Source: Byssochlamys sp. IMV 00236
Lineage: Eukaryota; Ascomycota; Eurotiomycetes; Eurotiales; Thermoascaceae
NCBI GenBank assembly: GCA_001931875.2
Contig: MSJH02000496.1
Span: 1 to 64,000, forward strand
Length of the DNA: 64,000 nt
Direction: 5' to 3'
Shown here: piece by piece, positions 11,391 to 23,412 of the stretch
Layout: each line of letters begins with the position of its first letter
Numbering within the stretch: the first letter of the stretch is position 1
Notes under the pieces: model-generated
What the model saw: only the letters and a program-made list of their open reading frames with translations
Databases searched by the model: none
Told to the model about the DNA's origin: nothing
Position numbers and translations under genes: made by a program

Positions 11391-14113
11391 GGCCGCCATA
11401 GGGATATAGCTCCAGCCTCCAGGAGAAGGGGTCTGTCCTTAAACTTGGCAAAACTTGATATGTGTCATATCTATGATCTGCATGATTGCTCTATCCCCCA
11501 GGCGAGAGGGATCCAGGATCATTAATGCACTGTACGGGGAAAGCATCTCTTCTTCCGACGGAATTGCCCGGGACCCCTGTTTTGTTATAGGCCTTGGTAT
11601 AGCCCGTGCATGGGTGGTGAAAACATCGTCCACGGTTTTCCTGTCCGCTAGTTTATGCTGGAGATATCTGTGTTGTATGTACATCACTTACCTGGAGTTG
11701 TACCTCGCAAGAAATATAACAGGCAGCTTCACTTTGCTTGTGTCAATAAAGGCGGTGGTTTCGGCTTCGAGTGAGGTGAGTTATCGATCAAGAATATCCT
11801 TGGTGTCTGCCGATCATCTGCCGCTTTGGGGATCTTGACACGCCTCGCTGCCTGGATAATCATTAGTCCACCCAAATCGATAGCCATTTCCTCTGTCCGC
11901 AGATATCGCTATAATCAATTAAACTGGTCCTGCAGCAAGGAATTGTAGTTGAAGGTGTTTCAAATATTCCATAGTCTGCGGGCTTCTCGACATTCCCGTT
12001 CGTCTTGCTTTCTGTGATCACCCTCACATAGGACCCTGCAAGGTAAGGCGCAAGAAGATCTCTAGCTAGGCGAGATGGGCTGCGTCTGAAGCAGGTGCGG
12101 ATCAGAAAAAGACTCTGGGGCAGAGAGGCTGGAACCCTTTCTGGACAACCGTTTACGTTAACTTGCTCTAGCAGCGGGCCTGTTTCGTTTCCGTGCTTCG
12201 GAAACAAGAAGCCTCCGGGCCACCGGGCAAAGTCAGAATATCAAATCTAACGGCATTCGATGAGGATCTGCTGCATTTATGCCAGTCCCACTTGGGAGTA
12301 GCTGAACGCTTACTCTGTAGAGATCCCAAAGCCGAACACACTAGTCGAACGATTTGCTGGTTTTTTGACAAGCTCAGCTTGAGCCTGCATGATCGAACAA
12401 GCCGGCCCTCAGATGGGCGAAACGGTGAACCGAAGTTATAGGGGTGCAAGCTCGCGGAGGTTATCGACTCGGAACCTCAAGGCTCAAGCTAACACGCGAC
12501 TCAGCTACTTAGTGGCGGGTGCGGCAGCTTGTGCCGTGCTCTGCCCTGAGCATGGTGGACCTGGATACTGATCGATTCGCAGCTTGTATTATTAGGCCCC
12601 TGCAGATATTATTCTAGCATCCTGTAATATTCTCTTAGCAGTCTGCCTCGTCATGATAGTTGAGAGCTGAAAGTCAAAAAAGCAAACAATTGTCTCTGTC
12701 CATAAGGTGCAGAGAACACTAACACGCTTCGCATGGCTTATGGAACGATCCAATGTTCGATGAGAAACCGTTTCCACTGTCTATGGTACAGTGTTCCGCG
12801 ATATCTGACGCTGGACCGCCTATTTCTTTAGGCGTGGATGGATTCCTCTCCTGCTGAACTCTTTGAGCGGGGTCGGGGCTAGATCGAAATAGCCATCTCG
12901 TCTATGCTGGTTGAATCGGACTCTTTTTTACCGGAGAGAGGGAGAGAGCAACATGTCCTCGTCCTTCAACGGTCGTCCTGCGATCCGTACTAGTACACCG
13001 CTGCTTTTACTGGGCGGAACTCGTGGTAGCTGCTGAACCTTGTGGGAACGAGGCCTGGAATATCACAGGGGTGAACGTGGAGATCTCGAGTGTGGGTAAC
13101 TGAACTTTGTGTGATCTCAAATCCGTGCATCAATTGCTTCTCTATCCCCGCGAGATCAATACCAAGCTTCAAAGTCGACTCACTTTTCCAACGGTCCGTT
13201 TCAGACATTCAGGTCTTATGTTTGTTTGGTCAGAGACGGGCTTGCTCTAAGAGTGGATATTGCGCATCTAACAACGGGATTTTACGTGTCTCGTGGGCCA
13301 AACGGAATTGGCATTGCCGCTGAGAAGCGCTGAACATGTAAATTACAGATCTCTGTTCGGAGATTTTTCGTCTCTGATCGTCCGGAGGTTGTTGTTACTA
13401 CCGTTGTGATAGAGCCAATTCCAGATTCATAATACTCCATACGCCTGCAGAGTGATGTGCCGTCGCTAGACTGCATCAGAAGGTATGTGTACTTTTGTCG
13501 CGACGTCACCGTGTATCAAGCAGGGCCTATCCATGGTAAATTATGCCTGACGACGATCAGTCTGTAATAATAGTTCGTGTGAGAGATGGGCTGGGTTTCT
13601 GGGTGGCCTACCCTTGCTTCTGCTTTGTCTATGATGAATTTTTTCCATTGCGCATTAGTTATCAGTGTAACCGCGAAGATTATTCTGGAAAAAAGCGCAG
13701 ATAGCAAGGCGACAAGCACGGGCGATCCTTCTTTGTCTGACAGTCTCGTATGCTGGTCTAGTCATCTGTGGCGTGGTTGGCAAGTCAGAAGACGACATAA
13801 TCAACAGATTTCTTTCTTTCTGGATTAATCTTCGCGGAGATAGCATATACGATCGATGACAGAAGGTGCACTTTCACTGTACATAGACGGATGTCAGTAT
13901 GGAAATCGAGATCGCTGTTTTCGAGTCCGATAACGCCCATTGGATATGTAGAGAGACCTGAAACGATAATAATGATAACTTAATCCCATCGATCTGTAGT
14001 CAGTAATAATACTTGGCGTGTGTAGACTATGGTACGACGGATGGGTCTCCATCTGCGTTGCTGTCAAACTGTCATCGATTCTCGTACCTGCATGCCTTCT
14101 TAGCTTCGCCATA

Positions 14114-14142
14114 GTAATAATAATAATAATAACAATAATAAT
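14114..14142. repeat. TAA/ATT microsatellite
   Basis: Imperfect trinucleotide repeat (TAATAATAATAATAATAACAATAATAA-like) of about 29 nt in the gene-poor stretch upstream of the kinesin. A GTT-rich simple stretch follows around 14363-14395. Confidence 0.85.
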
Positions 14143-15243
14143 CCGTTATACAAGGCTCATAGCCTCACGAACCTGATCCCCCGCTGACCGTTTCACAATT
14201 AGCTCGGTTCGCCAACTAGACTGCCTCGTGGCCAGAAAGCCGATCCGCCATGAGCCGTGGTTCCAGGAGGATTTAGTCGAAGCCGGCACAAAGCTATCCA
14301 GAGTTGGTGTCAGGAACCATTCTGCGTGCGCCAATAACAGTGAGTGTTGATGTCTCCTGTGTTGTTCTGTTGTTCTGTTGTTTTGTTGTTGATTGTTCTA
14401 ACCACCGCACAGAGCCCTCTCCGACTATCTCTTGCTCAACGCTAGTCCGCGCGACTCCAGAGCTTTCGACAACACAGACCACCAGTGTGGACGAACGTCA
14501 AGCTTGGGCCACTGGGGTCTTTTTCTCCTGAAGTGCCTGGGCGTCGTTCGGCTTCGCAAAGTTAGCAACCTATCACGGTGAAGACGCCCCCTGAGCCGCT
14601 ACGTTCTTAGACCGGCCAAACCAGCCGATCATCCCAAGTTAACGACGTCGAACTGTCGTTTCCCGAGGTCTCCTGAGTCTTAGACTCCTGAGCCGTCTAG
14701 CTGCCAGGAGTCGTCCAATCTCTTCCGGTTGTCGACCTCCCTGGGTGGCTCTGTCGACGCTACTCGATCGCTCTCTGCCCCAAATCCCCCCCCTAAACGG
14801 TATCCACCAGAATTATCGCGCCTCACATCCTTCTTAGGAGTCAACGTTCGCTCAAATTATTATTTCTCCAGAGAAACGCGCCTGCAACTGCTGGTCGCTC
14901 GTTTGCCGTCAGCGTTCTCGTGGTTGACCGCTCCTCGGCTTCACGACGCGAGGGATCTCTCACTGCGCCATCTCATCCAACGTTCAAGTCCGGTCCAGTC
15001 CAGTCCAGTCCATCACCGTCCGACTGGCCTATCTGGCTGCAAAGTTAGTCCCGCGAATAGGGGAACTTTACGTCGCAAGTGTCCGCAGGACGCCAGGTCG
15101 CACCGTTCCCCGATACGCAAAAGTGTCACGACTTGATGCCTACCACCTCGATCTCCCTTTAACGCACGAATATCCACCCGTGTCGTCCATTCCACTCCTT
15201 CGGGATCGCACGTCGATTCGCGAAACAGACAGAACGGGGAGAC

Positions 15244-18200
15244 ATGACAATATCGCCCCCGGGATCGCCCACAGGCGTTCCCTCGCGACCGATGAGCGCC
15301 ATGTTCCGCTCACCCCGGAGCAACAGTCGTTTGAGCACGAGCAGTAAACAAGGTGGAGGAAGTCGCGCATCCGACGATGATGCGAAGACGGCGGTCAAAG
15401 TGGGTATGTGGACAGCCTTTCTCTTCAGGTTGCGGTAACCTCAGGCGCAGATGGCCGCAACGCTGCAAACATGATGCGCAGCAGTTCCTTTCTACGACGC
15501 AGTCACTGACATAGCAACATAGCCGTTCGTGTCCGCCCACCCCTCAAGCCAAATGACCCAGGTTACGAGTTGATTCCGCAACGATTCCAGCGTTCAATGG
15601 TCCATGTCACATCGCCGACCAGTTTAGCCGTTGATGTCCCTCAAGGTCGCAAACTATTCGTTTTCGATAGGGTCTTCCCAGAGACCGTTGATCAGGAGGG
15701 CATATGGGAGTATCTGAGCGACAGTGTGAGCTCGTTTGTCCAGGGCTACAATGTCTCTATTTTGGCCTACGGTCAGTCAGGTGCCGGCAAATCCTACACG
15801 ATGGGAACGTCCGGTCCCAGTGAACAAAATAACTCTAAAGCCATGGGTACGTTATGGTTCAATCCGTTTACTCGCGTTGCCTATAGGAGACTAACAGCGG
15901 AACAAGGTGTCATCCCGAGAGCTGCTCAGCAGCTTTTCGAGAAACTAGATGGGACGCCCACGCACACGAGATCTGCGTCGTCGGGGATCAGAACTCCGTC
16001 CCGATACTCGATGAGCTCAACGACTAGCTTTGGTAGGAACGGTACCGACAAAAATTGGCAATTGAAGGCCACCTATGTCGAGGTAAGCATGCACGGAATC
16101 CCGCACGAGGGCTGCGTCCTGACCAAGATTCTAGATCTATAATGAACAACTGAGAGACCTGCTTGTCCCCGACGCGACCGATCGAGCTGCCGTGACCATC
16201 CGTGAAGATGCCAAAGGCCGCATTATCCTGACCGGTCTGCACCAGGTCACTATCAATTCGTTCGAAGACCTCATCGGAGCTCTGAATTTCGGGTCCTCAA
16301 TCAGACAGACGGACTCAACCGCTGTCAACGCCAAGTCATCGCGTTCTCACGCAGTTTTCAGTCTGAATCTCGTCCAGCGCAAATCACCAAATTCTACGTC
16401 TGCGAAGGAGAAGCGACTCTCCATGCCAGTCGAAGCAATGTCCGGCTCGGATGCGTCGGTCACAGTCGACAGCAAACTCCACTTTGTTGATCTCGCAGGA
16501 AGTGAAAGACTGAAGAACACAGGCGCGTCTGGCGAAAGAGCAAGGGAAGGAATTTCAATCAATGCAGGTTTGGCCAGTTTGGGCAAAGTGATCTCGCAGC
16601 TGTCGTCTCGACAGTCCGGTGCCCATGTATCATACCGCGATTCTAAGCTTACCAGACTTCTTCAGGATTCGCTTGGTGGTAATGCAATCACCTACATGAT
16701 TGCATGCGTGACTCCAGCCGAATTCCATCTGAGTGAGACTTTGAACACGGTACAGTACGCACAAAGAGCCCGCGCGATTCAAAGCAAACCTCGGATCCAG
16801 CAAGTAACGGATGAAAGCGATAAGCAGGCCATTATCGACAGACTCAAGGCTGAAATAGCATTTTTGCGACAGCAGATTCGGAATTCGGAGGCGGGTGACA
16901 GGAGAAGTGTAGCTCCCGCAGAGCGGTCTGAACGCCAGAATGAACGGGAGATTGAACTCCAAAATCACCTGCTGGATGTACAGGAAAGCTACAACGCTCT
17001 CAGTCAACGCCATGCAAAGCTGATGGCTGAGCTTACAAAGGCCTCGGAGTTTAGCGGAGAGCCCGAAGAAATTGCGTCGCTGATCGGAAACAATTCTGTG
17101 GAGAGATTGCGACGCTCTCATTCTTTTGCAGAATCAGTTGAGCAGGTCGTTCTGGAATACGAGAAGACCATCCAGAGTCTTGAATCATCTCTCTCGAACA
17201 CGAGATCATCGCTGTCTAGCACTGAGAGCAATCTCCTGGAGCGGGAAACTAAGCTTGCCTACGTCGAGACCGTGAATGCGCAGCTGCAGGCCCGTCTCCA
17301 GAAGATGATGGACCGTGAAGCAAACACAGAGACCTATCTGCACGATCTCGAATCCAAATTGGATGGGCACACTTCTGGCGAGGAGCAGCAGTCTGCGGTT
17401 GTGGCTGAGTTACGTCGGGAGCTTGCTCGTGTCCGCGAAACCGCAGCAAGCTGCGAGGATTACATCTCTACTCTGGAGGAGCGCCTTGCGGAAGCCGATC
17501 AGGATATGGAGTTGATGCAAAGAGAGATTGAGCGTCTGGAACACGTGGTTGACCGACAAAGAAGCCTAGGCAAGCTCGATAATCTGCTCTACGAACTCGA
17601 TCACATTCAGCAGAATGGTACCAAGAAAGTCGATGATGTCCAGGGCGAACACGCGTCTGAAGTTGTTTCACGCAGAGGCTCCTACAGGTCTCGAAAGAGG
17701 GCCCCGTCTTTAGATGTGTTGGCTGAAGCTGCTGAAACTGCGATCCCCGAATCTGACGATGACCTTGCAGAACGTATGCCTGATGTCGAAGAAGAAGAGG
17801 AGGAGCTTCCAGCTGATGTGACCGAAGATTCCGGTTTAGGACTACTGGAAAGAGCATCCAAGGAGTTGGGCCCCAACGATGTTCCCGCGAGACATGAATA
17901 CGCGGCTGAGAGCCCGGCTCAGAGCCAGTTCGTTGCCGAAAAGCTGGATACTGTAACCCAGGAGCTTCTGGATCTTCGTATGCAGCACGAGGCCACGATC
18001 ACTGAGTACGATGCCCTCTCTGCAAAGTACGAAGAAGCACTCAGAGCACTCGAGAAACTGCAACAAGATGCTGCTGACGAGTCGCGCCATCCTACTGCTC
18101 CGGCCGTTGGTCTAGTTTCTCCCACAGCAACTTCCCGCCCGAGCTCTTTTTTAGGCGATCCAAGGGTGCACCAGATGAAGACTGGCGCACACCACTCATC

Positions 18201-20742
18201 CTCGCAATCACTCTCCTCGGAGTTATCCTTGGCAGGGGAGTCTGCTGGTTCACCGGAACCTTCTGATTCCACAGCTCCTTCGAAGACGGAGAACAGCGAT
18301 GTGCCTGTTGCCACCGAGAACATCGAGTTCTCCAAGCAGGAGGTTGAGAGTATGCGCAGGTTGCTCTCGGAGCACCAGGAGGGTATGACTCTAGTAACTC
18401 AGAAATATGCTCAACTTCAGGCCGAGCATGAGGAGACTCTGGGACTTATAGAGCATCTAAAAGCACAAGTACAAAAAGCGAAGTCCACCCCGTCGCCTAC
18501 ATCTCCCGGGCCCAAGGGTGGTGTCATTCGGAGAATGACGAGCCAAAATCTAATGTCTACTGTCGACCGTGCTCATCGATCCCTTGCCGCTCTCCGTAAC
18601 ATCGCCGCTGAGGAATTTGAGGATCGGCCTGACACAATGCAGAACTTCGAACTCAATCTCAATGCGGCTATGCATGAGTTGCATACTCGAATGGAGCGCA
18701 TTCAGTCCCTTGAGGCCGAAAACATGAGTGTCAAGAAGGAGATGGAGACCAAATCGACTATCATCTCCGGTTTGGCTAGGGAGCGATCCAGTTTGCAAGG
18801 TGGCACGGCGGATATGACTGTTGTATCCCAGCTGCGTGAGCAACTCGTTCAGCAGGACAACCAGATGAAGGAACTCCAGCAAATGCATGAGAAGGGAGAA
18901 AAAGACCTACTCGCCCAAATCCAGAATCTGAACGCGCTGCTAGAGTCCCAGGAGGCAGCGGCCAAAGCCAGTGACGTCCATGCTGAGAAGCAGGAACAGA
19001 AGATCTCAGAGTTGGAAAGTGAACTCTGCCAATGGAAAGGCAAGCACCAGACGGCGATCGAGTCGTTGCAATCTTCCGAGACGCGCCTTAAAGAGACACT
19101 GGCGGAGCTGGAGGCCTCATTGGCAGCTATCGAGACCATGCGTTCTCAAGCGGCTTCTGCAAGTGACACATCGGCGCAAGAGATGCAGGCGGACCTGGAG
19201 CGGGAGAGACAGAGACACCAGGAAGTCGTGGACGGCTTGACGAAGGAGATTGAAGATCACAAGTCAACGATCGCTGTCCATCTCGAGACCATCTCTGGAC
19301 TGGAGAAATCTCATGCTGCTGCTCAGGAGCAATTAGCCCAGCGCGAGCGAAGCGAGGTAACTGACGACGACGAAATAACGAGCTACAAGACCCGCATATC
19401 CGAGTTGGAGCAAGAGATTTCCACCCACAAATCTATCATTGACGCTCAGAAGAAGGACCTGGAGTCCTTACAAGAATCTCACAGCCGTGAGCTGGCGGAG
19501 CTGGAGAGCCGCGTTACAGCCGCGGTCCAAGCTGAGCACGAATCACGACTTGCTGAACAGAACGAAGCTATGGACGCTTTGAGATCCGAGATTTCGGAGT
19601 CTAAGGACGAATTGACGAAGTTGCTGGATAGCGTCTCCAAGGTTCTGAGCACGCCGGTTACGGCTGCATCTCTGTCAGACCAACTGGAGGATATCGTTGC
19701 TCAGAAGCAGGATTTCTCCAATAAATACTCGGAGCTTATCGACGCCAATGAAGAACTCACGAAGAGATTGGATATGAATGGCAACCTGGATGACAAGATA
19801 AAGGAACTTACCGAGAAATCCTCCCAGCAAGAATCAAAGGTGAATGAGCTTGCGCAGCTCATCGCCGAGCTTGAAGAAGTGATCCAGCAGAAGGAGGAAG
19901 AAGTCAAGAAGAAAGATGCAATCATCGAAGAGATCAATGCCGAGAAAGACAAGAGTGCCCGTCTGGTGGAGGAACTCGAAGAGCAGATCACCAACAGCTT
20001 CGACCAACACCAGAATCGTCTCTCTGTCATCCAGCAAGAACGCGGTAAGGCTCTGGAAGATGCCAACGCAAAGATCGCCGTGCATGAGAAGGACATTGAA
20101 TCCTACCGTGCTCGCATTGAGCAGCTTGAGGTATGTCTGGCACCGTTCAGTCAGTGTAGCTTTTTACTAATGAATCTGTAGGCCCAGCTCAAGAGAAACA
20201 GTGGCGCCCAGGATGGTTCGCTTGACCGAAACGGCTCCATCACATCGAACCTACGGAAGAATTCCTCCACTGCATCCCTTCCATCCCCTCCACCGGCTAT
20301 TCCACTGCCACCACTTCCCACCATTGCTTCCGCCGCGTCGGGCAACGCGGGAAGCATGTCTCCTCCAAGTTCCAGGCATACCAGCAAGGAGCTTGTCAAT
20401 GCCCAGCTCGTCGAGGACCAAGAAGCTCGTATTCGAACGATCGAGAAGCATCTCTACGCAGAGAAACAGCTGACTGCGACGCTGGAGGAGGCTCTCGGCG
20501 ACCTCGAGGCGCAGAGCAACAAGGTCAAGGCTGACATGGAAGCCTGGAAGAAGAAGGCCTGGCAGTACGAAGATGAGCTCACTCAACTCCGAAAAGAAAG
20601 GAACTCCACACGTCTTTCTATTCAAGCGGTTGAGGAAGAGCGGAACGCCAGAAGAGAAGCAGAAGCCGCTCGAGCTCAACTTGAAGAGCGGATGAATGCG
20701 ATCAACAAGAAAAAGAAGAAGAGTACCCTCAACTGCTTCTAA
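15244..20742 (+). CDS. Kinesin-4 (KIF4/chromokinesin-like) motor protein
   Basis: Microtubule motor with an N-terminal catalytic domain and a very long coiled coil, 1738 aa. Exons are 15244-15403, 15523-15846, 15907-16082, 16135-20130 and 20182-20742. Motor motifs are intact: VAVRVRPPL at about residue 53, P-loop GQSGAGKS (137-144), switch I NAKSSRSH (285-292) and switch II DLAGSE (339-344). A Ser/Thr-rich insertion of about 35 residues (about 177-210) sits in a surface loop before the YVEIYNEQLRDLL strand. Residues about 440-1690 are heptad-rich coiled coil with acidic and Ser-rich breaks. The protein ends in a lysine run and a penultimate cysteine (KKKKKSTLNCF). Exon 3 has a second in-frame acceptor at 15898, which would add three residues. 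The overall plan fits kinesin-4, expected in spindle midzone or microtubule-length control; class is inferred from motor sequence and architecture. Confidence 0.88.
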
Positions 20743-21603
20743 TCTTCTCCATATCATGGGAAGCAGAAGATAAAACTCAAAAGTTTCTGGGTCTCATTCA
20801 TTCTCTTCGGCGCTCAATTCGGAAGATTAGCAGTGACATCTCGTCTGCCCATCTCTGGTTTTCCGCAATATCCTTTTCTCTTGTTTCTGTGCTGATTCCC
20901 CCAAATCACGTTTGTCACAGTTACATTCTTGTTGCACCATTCTCCTTTTTACTTAGCCCCCACTTTCTCACGATGTGACTTACGACCTTCAATCACTTTT
21001 TTTTCCCCTTGTGTACATGCTACATCCAGATACTACCCCTCCCCACATGTTGGCTTCGCTGTAATTCTTTTTCTTGGGTGGCTTCCCCCTTTACCCATAT
21101 TTTCTTCTCAAGAGTATTGATTCCCCCTTATCCTGGCCTCGGACACACCTTGGCTAATTGTACCTTAAATGATTTTTGCCCCTTAGTGTCATATTCCCCC
21201 CCCTTTGTTTGAGTTATCTGCTTTGGACCCTTGCAACGTTGATACCAATGACAACTCGTCTGAACGTACGCCAATGTCGCCGTGTCCCATCTCTTCTAGT
21301 AGAATACCAAGAGCAGGAATAGTAATATAAGCAAGCTTGGTGACGAAAGACTAAAATTCTGAGCGTAAATCCAGCGGCATGAAGTTCGCAAGACCTTGTA
21401 TTATTGCAGAACTAACAGAACTACCATATTCTGCGGAAACATCTGTCTGTATGCGACATCCGCTAAGTATCACATGACGCTACGTGGTCCGTCGCCGCAA
21501 CATTCGTCACCAACACTGAAGCTTCCGAGCTGAAACCGCAGTCCGACCCTTTGCATCTTAGTTGTGGTCGTGCCAATTCTCGCAGGGCTGCTCGGCGATC
21601 GCA
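20743..21603. other. Intergenic region, kinesin to ALG2, pyrimidine-rich
   Basis: 860 nt between two plus-strand genes. From about 20860 to 21230 the plus strand is strongly pyrimidine-rich with repeated C and T runs (for example CCCCC and TTTTTTTT), which could be the kinesin 3' UTR. I see no RNA gene or ORF worth calling. Confidence 0.5.
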
Positions 21604-23162
21604 ATGCCGCGCCTTAAGCGTTCTAACGTTATCATCATCCATCCAGATCTGGGCATCGGCGGCGCCGAACGGCTCATTATCGATGCGGCACTCGCTCTCC
21701 AGAACCGCGGACACCGCGTAACGATCTACACCTCCCACCGAGACAAAACGCATTGTTTCGAGGAAGCGCGCGATGGGACCCTCGATGTTCGTGTCCGGGG
21801 AAATACAGTGTTCCCCGCACATGTGTGTGGGAGATTACATGTGCTGATGGCGGTGTTGAGACAACTACATCTGACGGTCTCGGTATTGAATGAGCTTGGG
21901 ACCACGGTATCTGAGAAGGAGAAGAGTGAGGATGTCGAAATTGAAGATGATGTCTTTATTGTGGACCAGGTCCCTGCTTGTGTCCCTGTCCTGAAGACGT
22001 TGGGTCCGCGATGCGCTCCCCGCGGTTCAGGGAAGCAGCGCATACTATTCTACTGCCATTTCCCGGACCAGCTGCTTGCGCGACGCGATGAGAAAGCTAC
22101 GGTTCTTCGACTCCTCAAGGGATTATATCGGTATCCGTTCGACTGGTTCGAAGGTTGGGCTATGAGCGCGTCGGATAAAGTCGTTGCGAATTCCCGGTTT
22201 ACGCGTGGAGTCGTGGGGAAGGTCTTGGGATTCGAACGGCTGGGTGATGTCAAGATTATATACCCCTGTGTGGATACGGATCCTGCGCCCCAGGGAGGGA
22301 AGCATGCGGATGGGAAGCTGGCGGAAGAAGCCATTGGGGATAATCTATGGGGTGGGAAGAAGATCCTATTGAGTATCAATCGCTTCGAGAGAAAGAAGGA
22401 TCTAGCACTTGCGATCCGAGCGTATCATGGCCTAGGGGAGGAGGCTAGGAAAGGAACTCGACTGGTAGTCGCTGGTAAGTAGTCCATGTGCCTGATCATG
22501 GTCTTAGCATTCGACGTGGACGATATAGACGCTGACTTCACCCCACAGGCGGCTACGACAATCGGGTTCAAGAGAACGTACAATATCACAAGGAGCTTGA
22601 CGAGCTGGCGAGTAGTCTGGGCCTCCAGACAGCAACCTCAAAGAGTGTTATATCTGCGCTCTCCGTTCCTGATTCGATAGACGTCCTTTTCCTTCTCTCC
22701 GTCCCTACAGCCTTCAGGGACACCCTCCTAGCAAACGCCAAACTCCTTCTTTATACCCCGACAAACGAACACTTTGGCATTGTCCCTGTAGAAGCAATGC
22801 ACCATGGCCTACCTGTCCTTGCGTCAAATACCGGTGGGCCTCTCGAGACGATCGTTGAAGGCGAAACGGGCTGGCTCCGAGACGCACAGGCGGTCGATGA
22901 ATGGACGGCCGTCATGAAAAAGGTCTTGTTCGAACTGAGTCCGGACGACTTGGAGAGAATATCCGTTCAGAGTAAACAGCGTGTGCAGAAAGAGTTCTCT
23001 CTCACAGCTATGGGAGACCGTCTGGAAGACGAGATTTCTGACATGCTTAATGCAGAGAGGCGGCCCTTTAGTGGACTGCAGCATCTGCTGTTGGTCTTCG
23101 TTTTGTCTGGAGTTCTGGTGTCTATGCTTGCTGCTGCCGCGTTGAAGGCGCTGTACCCTTAG
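21604..23162 (+). CDS. alg2: ALG2, alpha-1,3/1,6-mannosyltransferase of N-glycan assembly
   Basis: GT4-family enzyme that adds the second and third mannose to Man-GlcNAc2-PP-dolichol on the cytosolic face of the ER. Exons are 21604-22474 and 22549-23162, 494 aa, the usual length. The N-terminal motif HPDLGIGGAERLIIDAAL, the central YCHFPDQLLA segment, the SINRFERKKDLALA donor-site motif and the EHFGIVPVEAMHHGLPV EX7E region are diagnostic of Alg2. A C-terminal hydrophobic segment (LLLVFVLSGVLVSMLAAAA) would anchor it to the ER membrane. The ATG at 21604 is the first in frame; upstream codons to 21562 lack an ATG. The stop lies 250 nt before EME1 on the same strand. Essential gene in yeasts. 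Confidence 0.95.
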
Positions 23163-23412
23163 AGTGTATAATAATTATGATAATACCCCTTTCTATTTTC
23201 TAAGCTTTCCTGATATATAGCATACTGTATGATACCATATTCATTATTCCGAGGTTCATTTGCAGTACATGACTCTTCGATGATGAAGTAGATATGGATC
23301 ACGTGAGTCCGCGACACGCTCCGCAGAACATCGCGTTTCGCCGAGCATCTAAGATAGCGATCTGATCGCGACACGGAACAGTTTCGACCGCGGGTCGAAA
23401 CCACCAGCAGAG

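Larger units (their letters stand above)
9454..15243. other. 5.8-kb region without a supportable gene, upstream of the kinesin
   Basis: This is unusually long for this gene-dense window. Many short ORFs occur on both strands (for example 9791-10087, 11863-12207 minus, 12193-12441), but none shows a domain, signal peptide or neighbouring exon that restores a family motif. It contains the assembly gap at 11351-11390, a TAA-type microsatellite at 14114-14142 and a CAGTC-like tandem near 14992-15011. The last kilobase is probably the kinesin promoter and 5' leader. A long non-coding RNA or a decayed element cannot be excluded. Confidence 0.45.

Noticed and set aside
11863..12207. 114-codon minus-strand ORF near the assembly gap
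   Set aside because: No recognisable family and overlapped by similar-length ORFs on the other strand, as expected by chance.
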